DNA from: UBA12191 sp964422295
GTDB lineage: Bacteria > Planctomycetota > UBA8108 > UBA1146
Length of the DNA stretch: 64,000 bases
Direction of reading: 5' to 3'
Assembly (NCBI GenBank): GCA_964422295.1
Contig: CAYRAM010000003.1
Location: 100,078 to 164,077, forward strand
Part shown: positions 62,806 through 64,000 of the stretch, piece by piece
Position numbering within the stretch: position 1 is the first letter of the stretch
How the letters are laid out: each line of letters begins with the position of its first letter
Notes under the pieces: model-generated
What the model saw: only the letters and a program-made list of their open reading frames with translations
Databases searched by the model: none
Told to the model about the DNA's origin: nothing
Made by a program: the position numbers and the translations under genes

Positions 62806-64000
62806 GATGCGCTCCCTTCGATCATCTTGGCCAACTGGGCGTAGATGCCGGGCCAGAAGAAGAGGATCAGGCACGCCAGCGAACTCAGGATCAGCGGAAT
62901 GCGGCACGCCCACGGCGATTCGCCATGATCTTCATGCCCTTTGACCCCGGCGTCGGCGCGCTCTTTGGCAAAGAAGGCGCGTACCGGGATCGGCAACAGG
63001 TAGCCGAGACCGAGGAGGGTCGACAGCAACAACGTGATGAGGAAAGCCCACTGGTGCGCCTCGATCATCCCCACACACAGCAGCCACTTGCTCCAGGTGC
63101 CACCCATGGGGGGCAGGCCCAGGGTGCTGATGGTGCCGATGAAAAATGCGGTCATCGTCCACGGCATCCTTTTGCCGATGCCATCGAGCTGATCGACCCG
63201 GGTTTTGTGGCTGGCGACATAGATCGCTCCCGCTGCAAAGAAGAGGGTGATCTTGCCGTAAGCGTGCATGGCGATGTGCAGAGCGCCGCCTTCGATGGCC
63301 ATCGGGAATGCCACCGCCGCACCGAGGACGATGTAATTCAGTTGGCCGATGGTCGAATAGGCGAGGCGCGCTTTCAGTTCCGGCCGGGTCAGGGCGATGA
63401 TCGATGTCAGCAGGATGGTGCCCGCCGCAAACCAGGCCACGACCTCTGCACCCCAACTGCCGCGCATCACTTCGGTGCCGACCAGTTCGGTGGAGATCTT
63501 GAGCACGGTGAAGACCCCCGCCTTGACGACGGCGACCGCATGCAGCAATGCACTCACCGGGGTCGGTGCGACCATGGCATTGGGCAGCCACTGGTGCAGG
63601 GGAAAGATGGCGGTCTTGCCGGTGCCGAAGAAGAAGAGCAGGATCAACACGGCGGCCTGGCCGGCGGTGGTGGAACCGCTGAGGATGCCGCCGTCGGTGA
63701 AATCGAGGGTGCCGGTCCACACCCACGTCAGCACCGTGGCGGTGAGCATGAACAGGGTCGATGAGCCGACGAGGATTCCCAGGTAAATGCGACCGGAACG
63801 CTTCGCTTCCGGCTTGCGGGTGTGGGTCACCAGCGGCCAGGTGCTGAAGGTCATCACCTCATAAAAGAGAAACAACGTCAGCATGTTGGCACTGAAGGCG
63901 ATCCCCATCGCCGCCAGGATGGCGAGGGCAAAGCAACACCAGTAACGCTCCTGGCCCGGGAAGTCTTTGCCGTAAAGCCCATGCATGTAGCCGTAGGAGT
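62802..64000 (-). CDS. Proton/cation antiporter subunit, MrpD/NuoM-like (5' partial)
   Basis: The frame is open to the window edge: before the ATG at 63986 it continues SYGY-MHGLYG as in the family, so the N-terminus lies outside. At least 399 residues and about ten helices are visible. Landmarks are FFFGTGKTAIFPLHQWLPNAMVAPTPVSALLHAVAVVKAGVF (two conserved Lys and the HxWLPxAHxAAPxxVSALLH-like loop), AYSTIGQLNYIVLGAA and STLGLPPMGGTWSKW. It heads the part of the operon seen here; gene overlaps show translational coupling. Confidence 0.9.
   Translation of the reverse strand, partial: SYGYMHGLYGKDFPGQERYWCCFALAILAAMGIAFSANMLTLFLFYEVMTFSTWPLVTHTRKPEAKRSGRIYLGILVGSSTLFMLTATVLTWVWTGTLDFTDGGILSGSTTAGQAAVLILLFFFGTGKTAIFPLHQWLPNAMVAPTPVSALLHAVAVVKAGVFTVLKISTELVGTEVMRGSWGAEVVAWFAAGTILLTSIIALTRPELKARLAYSTIGQLNYIVLGAAVAFPMAIEGGALHIAMHAYGKITLFFAAGAIYVASHKTRVDQLDGIGKRMPWTMTAFFIGTISTLGLPPMGGTWSKWLLCVGMIEAHQWAFLITLLLSTLLGLGYLLPIPVRAFFAKERADAGVKGHEDHGESPWACRIPLILSSLACLILFFWPGIYAQLAKMIEGSAS

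Noticed and set aside
1..64000. General recoding of TGA as an amino acid
   Set aside because: TGA is the ordinary stop of many intact genes here (for example at 3486, 18037, 35213, 43715), and only two TGA codons interrupt conserved frames, both at redox cysteines.
1..64000. tRNA or rRNA genes
   Set aside because: No cloverleaf with a TTCRA arm or rRNA-like stretch was recognised by eye in the intergenic regions; a covariance search would be needed to be certain.

Overview
The window looks like a chromosomal segment of a planctomycete, probably an uncultured marine or environmental member of the Planctomycetota. The evidence is a PVC-type membrane-bound dehydrogenase with a C-terminal CxxCH cytochrome (48381-52028), several very large secreted proteins with dockerin-like EF-hand pairs and PPC-like beta modules, a DUF1573 family pair, a TPR/CRTAC1-type lipoprotein pair, and frequent TTG/GTG starts behind good Shine-Dalgarno sites. 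No rRNA, tRNA, CRISPR array, phage or complete insertion sequence was seen.

Layout. 1-3.5 kb: the end of a protein with putative-Ig repeats, then a secreted cohesin-like/dockerin protein. 3.5-8.75 kb: a leucine-degradation operon on the minus strand (liuB-liuC-liuD-liuE order: methylcrotonyl-CoA carboxylase beta, methylglutaconyl-CoA hydratase, carboxylase alpha split over two reading frames, HMG-CoA lyase). 8.9-10.8 kb: a zinc-ribbon/retropepsin-like membrane protein. 10.9-24.1 kb: two paralogous giant secreted proteins flanking a translationally coupled TPR lipoprotein and FG-GAP/ASPIC lipoprotein. 24.3-29.5 kb: transketolase, a threonine-dehydratase-like PLP enzyme and an alanine/glycine:cation symporter. 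29.6-34.2 kb: a redox neighbourhood with two probable selenoproteins. One is a DUF1573 protein whose CGC motif reads TGA-Gly-Cys; the other is a TlpA-like thioredoxin whose CGPC motif reads TGA-Gly-Pro-Cys. A Cys-containing DUF1573 paralogue lies between them. 34.2-37.5 kb: canonical GAPDH, a GAPDH paralogue that has lost its catalytic cysteine, and a divergent RuBisCO-like protein. 37.6-43.7 kb: two small paralogous membrane proteins, a NamZ-family (DUF1343) protein, a membrane protein, the SOS-type polymerase DnaE2 with a LexA-like box in its promoter, and a small DUF5522 protein. 43.8-58.7 kb: a secreted trypsin-like protease with internal repeats, the PVC dehydrogenase/cytochrome, an outer-membrane-type lipoprotein, ferrochelatase, a DUF2807 lipoprotein, a subtilisin with an N-terminal dockerin and a propeptide-like lipoprotein next to it. 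58.9-64 kb: two paralogous small lipoproteins, an AT-rich islet with a small Cys-rich membrane protein and short duplications, and part of an Mrp/NuoM-like antiporter operon running out of the window.

Most notable: two in-frame TGA codons 2.3 kb apart, each exactly at a conserved redox cysteine in otherwise intact genes, which argues for selenocysteine insertion including a DUF1573 selenoprotein. Also notable are the tandem active-site-less GAPDH beside a RuBisCO-like protein, a repeated non-coding element with compensatory hairpin changes, the subtilisin/orphan-propeptide pair, and a dockerin-associated Cys motif found both C-terminally and N-terminally.
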